Both the position numbers and the translations under genes were made by a program. The notes beneath the pieces were generated by a model, which was not told the DNA's origin, did no database searches, and worked only from the letters and a program-made list of their open reading frames with translations. DNA of 29,756 bases from CAYNWH01 sp964400885 (lineage in GTDB: Bacteria; Patescibacteriota; Patescibacteriia; CAIXNZ01), in contig CAYNWH010000013.1 of NCBI GenBank assembly GCA_964400885.1, forward strand, positions 1 through 29,756, read 5' to 3'. Of this stretch, positions 6,261 to 14,516 are shown piece by piece (positions within the stretch are counted from its first letter, which is position 1; each line of letters opens with the position of its first letter).

Positions 6261-6773
6261 TCAGGGAAAATCAATTAGCTCAGGACAATCCCGCCTGAAT
6301 CGCCATTTTTTATAGACCTCATGATCGCTAGTTTCCTCCAACTTAGAATAATGGCTCTCCACTAGGGCATATAAAAATTGCCCTAACCAGTAAAATGTCC
6401 AGCACCATGATAATGCCTGAATCCATAATTGCCCCTGAAGCAATGAAGCGTAATGCGAGAAAAAGAGGCCGCAGAAGATTATGCTTAGCGGGACAAAAAC
6501 TACAGCCAGAAAGATATTTAAGACAAGAATAAGAAACCTCACCGCCATTTTAATTCCCTTAAAGCGCTCTTTATACGGGCTAAAGAAAATTCGGTTCAGA
6601 TAAAGAAATCTCCACTTTTCATGCTCAACATACTCGCGGAAAATCGGAACATTATTGAATTTGTAAGCCCAATCATTGCTGTAAAAAGTAATTTTAAAGA
6701 ATGCTACATTTATGGGCAAGAGACAATAACCCGCGCAAAATGCAATCAAGAAAATGACTATTACAGTGGCCAT
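6261..6773 (-). CDS. Unknown multi-pass membrane protein
   Basis: A 170-residue protein with hydrophobic segments at about residues 1-25, 77-105 and 113-138, and a charged C-terminal tail (YKKWRFRRDCPELIDFP). No family is recognised. It is a single-gene unit: near-consensus promoter at 6829-6857, strong SD (AAAAGGAGGAG) upstream of the ATG, and a private terminator. This is the same plan as the other accessory units in this window and unlike the SD-poor core genes. Aromatic residues are abundant. Confidence 0.72.
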   Translation of the reverse strand: MATVIVIFLIAFCAGYCLLPINVAFFKITFYSNDWAYKFNNVPIFREYVEHEKWRFLYLNRIFFSPYKERFKGIKMAVRFLILVLNIFLAVVFVPLSIIFCGLFFSHYASLLQGQLWIQALSWCWTFYWLGQFLYALVESHYSKLEETSDHEVYKKWRFRRDCPELIDFP

Positions 6774-6828
6774 CTCTTCTCCTCCTTTTTTGGCTTAATA
6801 CTTTGATTATAAAAAACAATATTTACTT

Positions 6829-6857
6829 ACTATATCATAAAAAAAAAATTTTGTCAA
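6829..6857 (-). promoter_or_regulatory. Sigma70-type promoter of the orphan membrane protein
   Basis: TTGACA (minus, 6857-6852), 17-nt A/T spacer ending TATGA, TATAGT (6834-6829). Confidence 0.75.
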
Positions 6858-6869
6858 TCCAATTTAATT

Positions 6870-6902
6870 AGAATAAAAATCCCCGCCATTTCTGACGAGG
6901 AC
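6870..6902 (-). terminator. Probable recA terminator
   Basis: On the minus strand CCTCG pairs with CGGGG (one G-U) around a 10-nt loop, followed by ATTTTTATT. It is located 65 nt after the recA stop. Confidence 0.65.
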
Positions 6903-6966
6903 TTTTTTATATAATTAATCTTCCTATCCCGAATTACTAATTACCAATTACTAATTGCTTACGATA

Positions 6967-7992
6967 TTATTCTTCCACCTTAGCCCAAACCTGTTTCTTG
7001 ATTTTATTAATAAGCTTTGGATTTTCCCGCAAATACTCTTTAGCATTTTCTCGGCCAACACCCAATTTAATTTCACCTTCTTTAGCATCATCATAAGTAT
7101 AAGAATTGCCAGATTTTTTTATTACTCCATATTCTACACCAGCATCTAAGGTATCGCCGCTAATAGAAATGCCTTCATTATACATAATATCAAATTCACA
7201 AGAGCGGAACGGCGGCGCAACTTTGTTTTTAACAATCTTGGCTTTGACTCGATTGCCAATAAACTTATCGCCTTGCTTAATCTGGGCGGCACGGCGGACT
7301 TCAATTCTGACTGAAGCATAAAATTTCAAAGCATTGCCGCCAGTTGTGGTTTCTGGATTGCCAAAAAATACACCGATTTTATGTCTAGTTTGGTTAATAA
7401 AAATTAAAATAGTATGAGATTTAGAAATAATGCCTGCTAATTTTCTTAAGGCCTGCGACATTAAACGGGCCTGCAAAGCCATGTGCTGATCGCCCATTTC
7501 ACCTTCAATTTCAGCTTTTGGCGTCAAAGCTGCTACAGAATCTATTACAATAACATCAACGCCATTAGAACGGACTAAAGTTTCAACGATATCAAGCGCC
7601 TGTTCTCCTGTATCTGGCTGGGAAATCAAAAGCTCATCAATATTAACACCAATTTTCTTAGCATATTCTGGATCCAAAGCATGCTCGGCATCAACAAAAG
7701 CAGCAGTACCGCCCTGCTTTTGCACTTCAGCTACAATATGCTGAGCTAAGGTAGTTTTCCCAGAAGCTTCTGGCCCAAAAATTTCAATTATCCTGCCTCT
7801 AGGCACTCCGCCCACTCCCAAAGCAATATCCAAGGACAAACACCCAGTTGTCACGGCTTCCACCTGCATTATCTTAGCTTCACCAAATTTCATAATCGCC
7901 CCTTCACCAAAACGTTCTTTGATTTGAGAAATAGCAATTTCCGCAGCTTTTTGTCTTTCTTTATCTTCCCCCTGAACATCTTTTTTCGGCAT
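6967..7992 (-). CDS. recA: Recombinase RecA
   Basis: A 341-residue RecA that forms filaments on single-stranded DNA, catalyses strand exchange and supports LexA-type self-cleavage where present. Visible marks are Walker A GPEASGKT (residues 73-80), the catalytic-Glu region PDTGEQALDIVETLVRSN, Walker B VIVIDSVAAL, loop L1 (EIEGEMGDQHMALQARLMSQALRKL) and loop L2 region (FFGNPETTTGGNALKFYASVR). Length and domain order are standard. The C-terminal tail is shorter and less acidic than in E. coli. It lies downstream of ftsK and a RodZ-like gene on the same strand. No SD is apparent. Confidence 0.98.
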   Translation of the reverse strand: MPKKDVQGEDKERQKAAEIAISQIKERFGEGAIMKFGEAKIMQVEAVTTGCLSLDIALGVGGVPRGRIIEIFGPEASGKTTLAQHIVAEVQKQGGTAAFVDAEHALDPEYAKKIGVNIDELLISQPDTGEQALDIVETLVRSNGVDVIVIDSVAALTPKAEIEGEMGDQHMALQARLMSQALRKLAGIISKSHTILIFINQTRHKIGVFFGNPETTTGGNALKFYASVRIEVRRAAQIKQGDKFIGNRVKAKIVKNKVAPPFRSCEFDIMYNEGISISGDTLDAGVEYGVIKKSGNSYTYDDAKEGEIKLGVGRENAKEYLRENPKLINKIKKQVWAKVEE

Positions 7993-8014
7993 AATATTTT
8001 GATTAATAATTGAT

Positions 8015-8644
8015 TTATTGCACTAAAACTTCTCTAAATACTAAATTCTCTTTACTATGTTTTTTTACTGCTGATATTTTAATAAGATTTAAACCTTTTT
8101 GCAAATCTAGTGTTGCCTTAAATTCTCCTTGCTGGTCTAAAAAAACTTCTTTTTCATTGATAAACACTCTTGCCTCCTTTTCTGTTTTTCCCTTAATTTC
8201 AATAAAATTTGCTTGAGTGACTAAATTTTGGCTTGGTTCATAAATAATTAATTCCGGCGGTCTAAAAATCCGACTAATCTGGAAACCAAAATAAGTTAAC
8301 AGGATTATAACAATAATAATAATTAAACTGTTACGTACGCGATTTGGCGTTAAAAAAACTTTAACTTCTTTTTTCTTTTCAAAAATCTTCTGTTTGTCTC
8401 CTTGCTGATCTTTATCTTTATCATAAAGGGTTAACAGCTTATTGTAATCAAGCCCTAAGTATTTCGCGTAGGTTTTGATAATATTTTTACTATATAAATC
8501 ATCGGGCAATTTTTCATAATCATCATTTTCCAAGGCTAAAAGCATGCGCTGGCTTATATTGGTATCATTTTCAACCTGCTCGATTTTTATATTGTCAGCC
8601 TGACGATAACGTTTAAAAACTTGGCCCAAAGTTTCTTGCTTCAT
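8015..8644 (-). CDS. RodZ-like HTH membrane protein
   Basis: A 209-residue protein. Residues 1-75 form a Cro/C1-type helix-turn-helix of the HTH_25/RodZ type (LGQVFKRYRQADNIKIEQVENDTNISQRMLLALENDDYEKLP). A basic linker and one membrane segment (about 105-123) follow, then an extracytoplasmic beta domain (PPELIIYEP...NFIEIKGKTEKEARVFINEKEVFLDQQGEF) resembling a bacterial Ig-like fold. RodZ links the MreB cytoskeleton to the cell-wall machinery; that role is inferred. It sits between ftsK and recA, in a division/recombination context. No SD is visible. Confidence 0.82.
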   Translation of the reverse strand: MKQETLGQVFKRYRQADNIKIEQVENDTNISQRMLLALENDDYEKLPDDLYSKNIIKTYAKYLGLDYNKLLTLYDKDKDQQGDKQKIFEKKKEVKVFLTPNRVRNSLIIIIVIILLTYFGFQISRIFRPPELIIYEPSQNLVTQANFIEIKGKTEKEARVFINEKEVFLDQQGEFKATLDLQKGLNLIKISAVKKHSKENLVFREVLVQ

Positions 8645-8681
8645 AGACCTAATTACTAATTACAAATTACTAATTACCATT

Positions 8682-11102
8682 TTACCAGTCGCTCCAGTCA
8701 TTATTTTTTTCAACCTTTTTCGCTTCTTCTTCATCATCAATTTCATCATCCTCTTCTGCCTCAACATCATCTTCCTCTCCTTCAATATCTTCATCTTCAG
8801 CCTCTGTTTCTTCTTCAGCCTCTTCTTCCTCTGGTTCCTCACTGTCTGCCGAAGCTCTTGCGGAAGCGGGTTCATTATTAATTTCCTCCATGTCTGGACC
8901 TTCATAATTAGACGTTTCTTCGACTTCTTTTTCAGTCACTAATATCTCTCGGGGTTTAGCGCCATCAGCCGGGCCCACAATTCCAGCTTCTTCCAATAAA
9001 TCCATTAACCGGGCAGCTCTGGCATAGCCGATTTTTAAGCGGCGCTGTAAATAAGAGGTAGAAGCTTTGCCCGCCTGCAAAATTAAAGCTTTTGCTTCTT
9101 CAAAAAGTTCATCTCCTTCAGCAGGATCGGAAAAATCAATTGTGCCATCACCATTAAATTTAGTTTGTCTTTCGACTACAGTCGTATCATAATCTGGCCT
9201 TTCGCCGCTTTGCTTTAAAAATTCCACAATTCTTCGGACTTCATTCTCAGAAACAAAAGCACCTTGCAATCTTTTAGGTTTAGAAAGTTCAGCTGTAGTA
9301 TATAGCATATCACCTCTGCCAATTAATTTTTCTGCACCAGCATAATCCAATATTGTCCGCGAATCAGTAATAGAAGCTACAGCAAAAGCCACGCGAGCAG
9401 GGATATTCGCCTTAATTAAACCAGTAATAACTTCGACTGAAGGGCGCTGGGTGGCTAAAACAAGATGAATGCCCACAGCGCGAGCCATTTGAGCTAGACG
9501 AATTATTAATGATTCAACTTCATGGCCCATATTAGCCATCAAATCAGCCATTTCATCAACAATAAAAATAATATAGGGTATTTTTTCTTTGGCTATTTCA
9601 TTATAATCCTCAATGTTTCTTTTGCCGAATTTTTCTAAAAACTGATAACGGCGATCCATTTCAGCTAATGTCCATTTTAAAGCATTAATAGTCTTTTTCA
9701 AATCAGTAATTACTGGGGTTAAAAGATGAGGGATGTTATTGTAAGCTGGCATTTCTACTCTTTTAGGATCGACCATAATAAATTTTAATGTATCTGGGCC
9801 ATTTTGATAAAGCAAGCTGACAATGATTGAATGTAAACAGACTGATTTGCCAGAGCCGGTTTGCCCAGCCACCAGTAAATGGGGCATCTTTGTTAAATCA
9901 CCAACCCAAGTATTGCCAGAAACATCACGGCCAATTGGCAATGTTAAATTTGATTTGCGTTTTTTGAATTCCGGGCTTTCTAAAAGTTCGCGTAGACGAA
10001 CAATAGCCACTGACTGGTTTGGTACTTCAATTCCCACTAATGATTTGCCAGGAATAGGAGCTTCAATTCTTAAGGGATGTGCGGCTAAAGCCAGCGCTAA
10101 ATCATCTATTAAAGCAGTGATACGAGAAAGTTTTATGCCTTCGGCTGGCTTTAACGTATATTGAGTGACTGTGGGACCAACTGCGACATCTCCCATTTCC
10201 ACCGGAATATTAAAACTTTCTAAGGTCTTTTGAATAATTAGCTTATTAGCCGCAATGTTGCCAGAAGTCGGCTTGCCAATCTTACCATCCAGCAAATCTA
10301 GGGGTAAATCAATTTTATGAAAGACCCTTTTCGTTTTTGGCTCTTCAAGCTTAATTTCTTCTTTTTTTGGTGCTGTAACTTCAGCTTCTACAATTTTTTT
10401 ACTGGCAAATGAAACATCTCTATCTTCAGTAAACTCTTCTTGACCTTTTTCCTCTTCTTGATCTTCTTCCTCTTCTTCAAAATATTCATCTCCTGGTTTC
10501 TGGGCAAATTTTAATTTCAGATTATAATACCAAATCTGCAAGCTCTGAATAATTCTGCCTAAAATAGAACGCGACTCTTTAAGATCTTCAATTGAAGTAT
10601 TTAAAATCAAAAGTATGGAAATAATAAAAATAGCCATAACAGCAATTAAACTGGCCCAATAACCCATAATATTTTGAAAACTATAACTTAACATCAATCC
10701 TAAATAACCACCACCGCGTCCTTGATCAACAGCTAAGATTGCCTGATCAAAAGGGATAAATAAATGAAGTAAAGCAGTCAAGCTAAAAATAAACAAAAAT
10801 AATCCTAAATAATTAACGGCTTTGATTTTATAATTTTTATTCAAAAGTGCATAACCCCAAATAACTAAAATTAAGGGGAAAACATATTTGGCCCAGCCTA
10901 AAAACAAAGAAAGAACTCGATCAATAAAAATGCCCAAGCTGCCGGCCAAAGCAAATAAACCCAATAAACTTATGCCAGCTAAAGCAAATAAAAAAATAAT
11001 AAAAATCCACCTTTGGGTCTCTGGATGAACTTCCATTTTAAAACTTGGTTTCTCCAACTTTTTATTATTATTCTTGATTAATTTTTTCTTTTTTCCAGGC
11101 AT
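8682..11102 (-). CDS. ftsK: DNA translocase FtsK/SpoIIIE with acidic C-terminal tail
   Basis: An 806-residue septal DNA pump that moves chromosome ends through the closing septum. Four membrane segments lie in about residues 32-170, followed by a short acidic linker (205-255). The motor carries Walker A GQTGSGKS (413-420) and a Walker B region IIFIVDEMADLM near 490. The winged-helix gamma domain that reads KOPS-type DNA signals follows (QAGKASTSYLQRRLKIGYARAARLMDLLE, about 663-720). Unusually, a further tail of about 70 residues is almost entirely Glu/Asp, and a small palindromic repeat at 8845-8871 contributes the in-frame segment PASARASAD within it. The family normally ends soon after gamma. 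Confidence 0.96.
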   Translation of the reverse strand: MPGKKKKLIKNNNKKLEKPSFKMEVHPETQRWIFIIFLFALAGISLLGLFALAGSLGIFIDRVLSLFLGWAKYVFPLILVIWGYALLNKNYKIKAVNYLGLFLFIFSLTALLHLFIPFDQAILAVDQGRGGGYLGLMLSYSFQNIMGYWASLIAVMAIFIISILLILNTSIEDLKESRSILGRIIQSLQIWYYNLKLKFAQKPGDEYFEEEEEDQEEEKGQEEFTEDRDVSFASKKIVEAEVTAPKKEEIKLEEPKTKRVFHKIDLPLDLLDGKIGKPTSGNIAANKLIIQKTLESFNIPVEMGDVAVGPTVTQYTLKPAEGIKLSRITALIDDLALALAAHPLRIEAPIPGKSLVGIEVPNQSVAIVRLRELLESPEFKKRKSNLTLPIGRDVSGNTWVGDLTKMPHLLVAGQTGSGKSVCLHSIIVSLLYQNGPDTLKFIMVDPKRVEMPAYNNIPHLLTPVITDLKKTINALKWTLAEMDRRYQFLEKFGKRNIEDYNEIAKEKIPYIIFIVDEMADLMANMGHEVESLIIRLAQMARAVGIHLVLATQRPSVEVITGLIKANIPARVAFAVASITDSRTILDYAGAEKLIGRGDMLYTTAELSKPKRLQGAFVSENEVRRIVEFLKQSGERPDYDTTVVERQTKFNGDGTIDFSDPAEGDELFEEAKALILQAGKASTSYLQRRLKIGYARAARLMDLLEEAGIVGPADGAKPREILVTEKEVEETSNYEGPDMEEINNEPASARASADSEEPEEEEAEEETEAEDEDIEGEEDDVEAEEDDEIDDEEEAKKVEKNNDWSDW
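8845..8871. repeat. Palindromic repeat copy inside the ftsK reading frame
   Basis: GCCGAAGCTCTTGCGGAAGCGG resembles the intergenic repeat at 14129-14156 (GCCGAAGCTTTAGCGAAGGCGAG). It adds Ala/Ser/Arg residues within an otherwise acidic stretch, so it looks like an in-frame insertion. Confidence 0.45.
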
Positions 11103-11189
11103 AAATTGACTTACTAAAGTTAAAATTAATGATTAAACCTGCTTAAATTATAAGCCAATTTTATCATAAAAAGTTAAGTTTGGCAAAAA

Positions 11190-11217
11190 CAAAAAAGACG
11201 AATTCCGTCTTTTTTGT
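11190..11217 (-). terminator. Terminator of the tRNA cluster
   Basis: AAAAAGACG-AATTC-CGTCTTTTTT forms a stem with T-runs in both directions. It lies 8 nt beyond the 3' end of the outer tRNA-Gly on the minus strand. Confidence 0.85.
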
Positions 11218-11224
11218 TTCCCTT

Positions 11225-11462
11225 AGCGGGTAACGGGAATCGAACCCGTATCTCCAGCTTGCCTGCCCGCCGTACATAGTCAAAAGAGTACACTCAAACA
11301 AACAGCGGGTAACGGGAATCGAACCCGTATCTCCAGCTTGGAAGGCTAGCATAATAAGCCGTTATACTATACCCGCTGTTTGCTTAAGTATTAAATTTAT
11401 AAAAACTATGTACTATGGCAGGCGGGGAAGGCTAGCATAATAAACCATTATACGATACCCGC
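11225..11462 (-). tRNA. Interrupted (outer) tRNA-Gly(TCC), 165-nt insert at the anticodon
   Basis: The 5' part is 11462-11426 (37 nt, through anticodon TCC) and the 3' part is 11260-11225 (36 nt). Joined they give 73 nt, exactly the length of the intact tRNA-Gly nested between them. The acceptor arms GCGGGTA and TACCCGC pair fully. The insert 11261-11425 starts at position 36/37 of the tRNA. Its ends are complementary: GCCTGCC with GGCAGGC, and GTACATAGT with ACTATGTAC. The 3' part is identical to the inner tRNA while the 5' part differs at a few D-loop and linker positions. It could be a broken copy or a tRNA needing splicing. Confidence 0.75.
11304..11376 (-). tRNA. tRNA-Gly(TCC), intact, nested in the interrupted tRNA-Gly
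   Basis: 73 nt, complete cloverleaf: acceptor GCGGGTA/TACCCGC, anticodon stem CTAGC/GCTGG with loop CTTCCAA (anticodon TCC), T-arm ACGGG-TTCGATT-CCCGT, discriminator T. CCA is not encoded. It is immediately flanked by small inverted repeats CAAACA and TGTTTG. Confidence 0.93.
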
Positions 11463-11475
11463 GAGTAATTTAGTG

Positions 11476-11549
11476 TCGGGCTGGTGGGACTTGAACCCAC
11501 GATCTCATGGTCCCAAACCATGCGCGATAGCCAACTTCGCTACAGCCCG
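11476..11549 (-). tRNA. tRNA-Pro(TGG), intact
   Basis: 74 nt with acceptor CGGGCTG/CAGCCCG, anticodon stem CATGG/CCATG enclosing TTTGGGA (anticodon TGG), T-arm GTGGG-TTCAAGT-CCCAC and discriminator A. CCA is not encoded. Unlike the Gly, Phe and Ile genes around it, it is neither nested nor interrupted. It starts upstream of the outer tRNA-Gly with 13 nt between them. Confidence 0.94.
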
Positions 11550-11628
11550 TTAATAACAATTAACAGTTAACCGACAACAATTAACTAAGAGTCAAATGTT
11601 AAAAGTTAACTGTCAACAGTTAAACTAG

Positions 11629-11857
11629 TGCCTGGGGTGAGAATTGAACTCACGACACAAGGCCACGCACCATTCACGTTGTTCAGGTGCGTGGTGAAAT
11701 TTTCAGCCTGTCCTGTACTAAAAATTTTTGTGCTCGGGGTGAGAATTGAACTCACGACACAAGGATTTTCAGTCCTTTGCTCTACCACTGAGCTACCCGA
11801 GCATGATGAAAATTTTTTAGTACAGGATCCTTTGCTCTACCACTGAGCTACCCAGGC
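11629..11857 (-). tRNA. Interrupted (outer) tRNA-Phe with two inserts
   Basis: Three pieces can be joined to a 72-nt tRNA-Phe: 11857-11828 (30 nt, to AAGGA), 11706-11699 (CTGAAAAT, containing anticodon GAA) and 11662-11629 (34 nt). The acceptor arms GCCTGGG and CCCAGGC pair perfectly but differ from the inner tRNA (GCTCGGG/CCCGAGC), so this was a distinct gene. Insert 1 (11707-11827, 121 nt) has 19-nt inverted-repeat arms and holds the inner tRNA-Phe. Insert 2 (11663-11698, 36 nt) is a hairpin with CCACGCACC/GGTGCGTGG. Exact joints are uncertain by a few bases. Confidence 0.65.
11731..11802 (-). tRNA. tRNA-Phe(GAA), intact, nested in the interrupted tRNA-Phe
   Basis: 72 nt; acceptor GCTCGGG/CCCGAGC, D-stem GCTC/GAGC, anticodon stem AAGGA/TCCTT with loop CTGAAAA (anticodon GAA), T-arm GTGAG-TTCAATT-CTCAC, discriminator A. 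CCA is not encoded. Confidence 0.95.
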
Positions 11858-11868
11858 ATAATTGAAAT

Positions 11869-11945
11869 GGTGGACCTGTCCACCGAAATCCGCCAAAATA
11901 AAAACTTTATCCATTGTCCTCCTTCGCTAAAGCTACAGAGGACAA
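11869..11945. repeat. Two palindromic repeats between tRNA-Ile and tRNA-Phe
   Basis: GGTGGAC-CT-GTCCACC (11869-11884) is a perfect palindrome. TTGTCCTC ... GAGGACAA (11914-11945) is a perfect 8-bp inverted repeat around the core CCTTCGCTAAAGCT, which also occurs in the reverse complement of the repeat at 14129-14156. Confidence 0.6.
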
Positions 11946-11948
11946 AGG

Positions 11949-12227
11949 TGGACGTGGGAGGACTTGAACCTCCGACCTCGTCATTACAGCGCTCTGCACT
12001 AAATTTGTGCGCGTAGATGGACTTGAACCATCGACCTCGTCATTATCAGTGACGCGCTCTAACCAACTGAGCTATACGCGCATATCGCATATTATTATTT
12101 TATAAAAGCACAAATTTTAGTGCAGGGTCAGTGACCTTAAGAAAAACACTTCGAAATCAGTGACCCGCGCACAATTGCTTCGCATAGTGCGGGCACAGCG
12201 CGCTCTAACCAGCTGAGCTACACGTCC
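11949..12227 (-). tRNA. Interrupted (outer) tRNA-Ile(GAT) with two inserts
   Basis: Three pieces can be joined to a 74-nt tRNA-Ile: 12227-12200 (28 nt), 12164-12156 (GTCACTGAT with anticodon GAT) and 11985-11949 (37 nt). Acceptor GGACGTG/CACGTCC and T-stem GGAGG/CCTCC pair perfectly, and both differ from the inner tRNA (GCGCGTA/TACGCGC and GATGG/CCATC). The first insert (12165-12199, 35 nt) is a GC-rich hairpin. The second (11986-12155, 170 nt) contains inverted arms CTGCACTAAA... and the inner tRNA-Ile. AGAGCGC(GC)TGT occurs at both outer ends of the interruption. Joints are approximate. Confidence 0.65.
12008..12081 (-). tRNA. tRNA-Ile(GAT), intact, nested in the interrupted tRNA-Ile
   Basis: 74 nt; acceptor GCGCGTA/TACGCGC, D-arm GCTC-AGTTGGTTA-GAGC, anticodon stem CGTCA/TGACG with loop CTGATAA (anticodon GAT), T-arm GATGG-TTCAAGT-CCATC, discriminator A. 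CCA is not encoded. Confidence 0.95.
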
Positions 12228-12241
12228 TTAAAATATTTTAA

Positions 12242-12247
12242 ATTATA
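12242..12247 (-). promoter_or_regulatory. Possible -10 box for the tRNA cluster
   Basis: TATAAT on the minus strand lies about 15 nt upstream of the first tRNA part and directly after the 16S terminator. The -35 would be a weak TTGGTT 17 nt upstream, inside the terminator stem. Confidence 0.45.
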
Positions 12248-12310
12248 GCAAAAAAGGCCAGCTAAACCAATATTCAATATTAAAAAATATTAACTTAGCC
12301 AGCCTTTTTA
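12248..12310 (-). terminator. Terminator after 16S rRNA
   Basis: On the minus strand GGCTGGCTAA and TTAGCTGGCC arms enclose an A/T-rich inner stem and are followed by TTTTTT. It separates 16S from the tRNA cluster. Confidence 0.75.
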
Positions 12311-12320
12311 AATTTAACCC

Positions 12321-12341
12321 CTAAAAAGTGATAGAATCGTC
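12321..12341. repeat. 16S processing stem, 3' arm
   Basis: CTAAAAAGTGATAGAATCGT plus C is the exact 21-nt reverse complement of 13981-14001 on the other side of the 16S gene. The pair would form the RNase III-type stem in the 16S precursor. Confidence 0.85.
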
Positions 12342-12411
12342 GCTCACCAATAAAGGTGCCGACCTAATCAGAGTAAAAGGCCTTTAAAGCTCCTTTTACT
12401 CAAAACTCCCT

Positions 12412-13915
<1,504 letters not shown>

Positions 13916-13980
13916 GTGATGATAAAGTTCATCACGGACATTATTTGGGTTCCCTTTAAAAAGGGAAAAAAGATATAATT

Positions 13981-14001
13981 GACGATTCTATCACTTTTTA
14001 G
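13981..14001. repeat. 16S processing stem, 5' arm
   Basis: A perfect 21-nt complement of 12321-12341. It lies about 65 nt upstream of the mature 16S 5' end. Confidence 0.85.
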
Positions 14002-14038
14002 TTGTCAAACTTCATTTTCTTCTTGATTTTTAAAAGAA

Positions 14039-14118
14039 GAAAAAACAGGAAAATTCCATTGCCCATTAAATTATGCCGTACGCGGCATTTTTAATAGATC
14101 GAATTCACCTGTTTTTTC
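14039..14118 (-). promoter_or_regulatory. Large hairpin in the 16S leader
   Basis: GAAAAAACAGG and CCTGTTTTTTC form an 11-bp outer stem. Inside, AATTC/GAATT segments and a perfect ATGCCG-TACG-CGGCAT hairpin (14073-14088) follow. Being in the rRNA leader it may affect antitermination or processing; no boxA is clearly seen. Confidence 0.5.
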
Positions 14119-14128
14119 TCCTCCCCAT

Positions 14129-14156
14129 GCTCGCCGAAGCTTTAGCGAAGGCGAGC
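14129..14156. repeat. Palindromic repeat in the 16S leader
   Basis: GCTCGCC ... GGCGAGC is a perfect 7-bp inverted repeat with the internal core AGCTTTAGCGAAGG. The same core, reversed, occurs at 11914-11945 with different stem arms, and a related version lies in ftsK. Confidence 0.7.
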
Positions 14157-14247
14157 CTTCGACTTAAGATTCTAGCAGCCGAGATATCATTGAAAAATTT
14201 TATTTAAAGTAAAATGGTGTTTTAAAGATTACTTTTTAGATATTAAT

Positions 14248-14276
14248 ATTTTAAATTATATTAGATTAAATGTCAA
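14248..14276 (-). promoter_or_regulatory. 16S rRNA promoter
   Basis: TTGACA (minus, 14276-14271), 17-nt spacer, TAAAAT (14253-14248). It implies a leader of about 330 nt. The rest of 14280-14457 is AT-rich with nothing recognised. Confidence 0.7.
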
Positions 14277-14457
14277 GTATTTTAGCTTCAAGAATAATAC
14301 ACAATTTATACACTTTTTATTATACAACAATTACTTTAATTTCCTTAATTAACAATAAATTATAAATTACGAGTACGAATATTTTAATATATATTATTTA
14401 GATATTCTGATTTGTTTAGAGTGTAAGGTTTAATCCTTATTATTTTAAACATAAAAT

Positions 14458-14492
14458 AAAAACCCCGCCTCAGCTAAAAGCCGAGCGCGGGT
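14458..14492 (-). terminator. Terminator of the 14517-15239 gene
   Basis: On the minus strand CCCGC-GCTCGGC and GCTGAG-GCGGG pair with one G-U around TTTTA, followed by TTTTTATTTT. Confidence 0.85.
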
Positions 14493-14516
14493 ATAAAAAA
14501 ATATAATCCTCAAAGC

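Noticed and set aside
8660..8905. Lys/Met-rich frame overlapping the end of ftsK
   Set aside because: It is an alternative reading of the GAA/GAG-rich acidic tail of ftsK.
11225..12227. Group I self-splicing introns in the tRNAs
   Set aside because: The inserts are short, are largely filled by a complete tRNA, and show no recognisable P3-P7 core or splice-site U-G pair; only simple inverted-repeat ends are visible.
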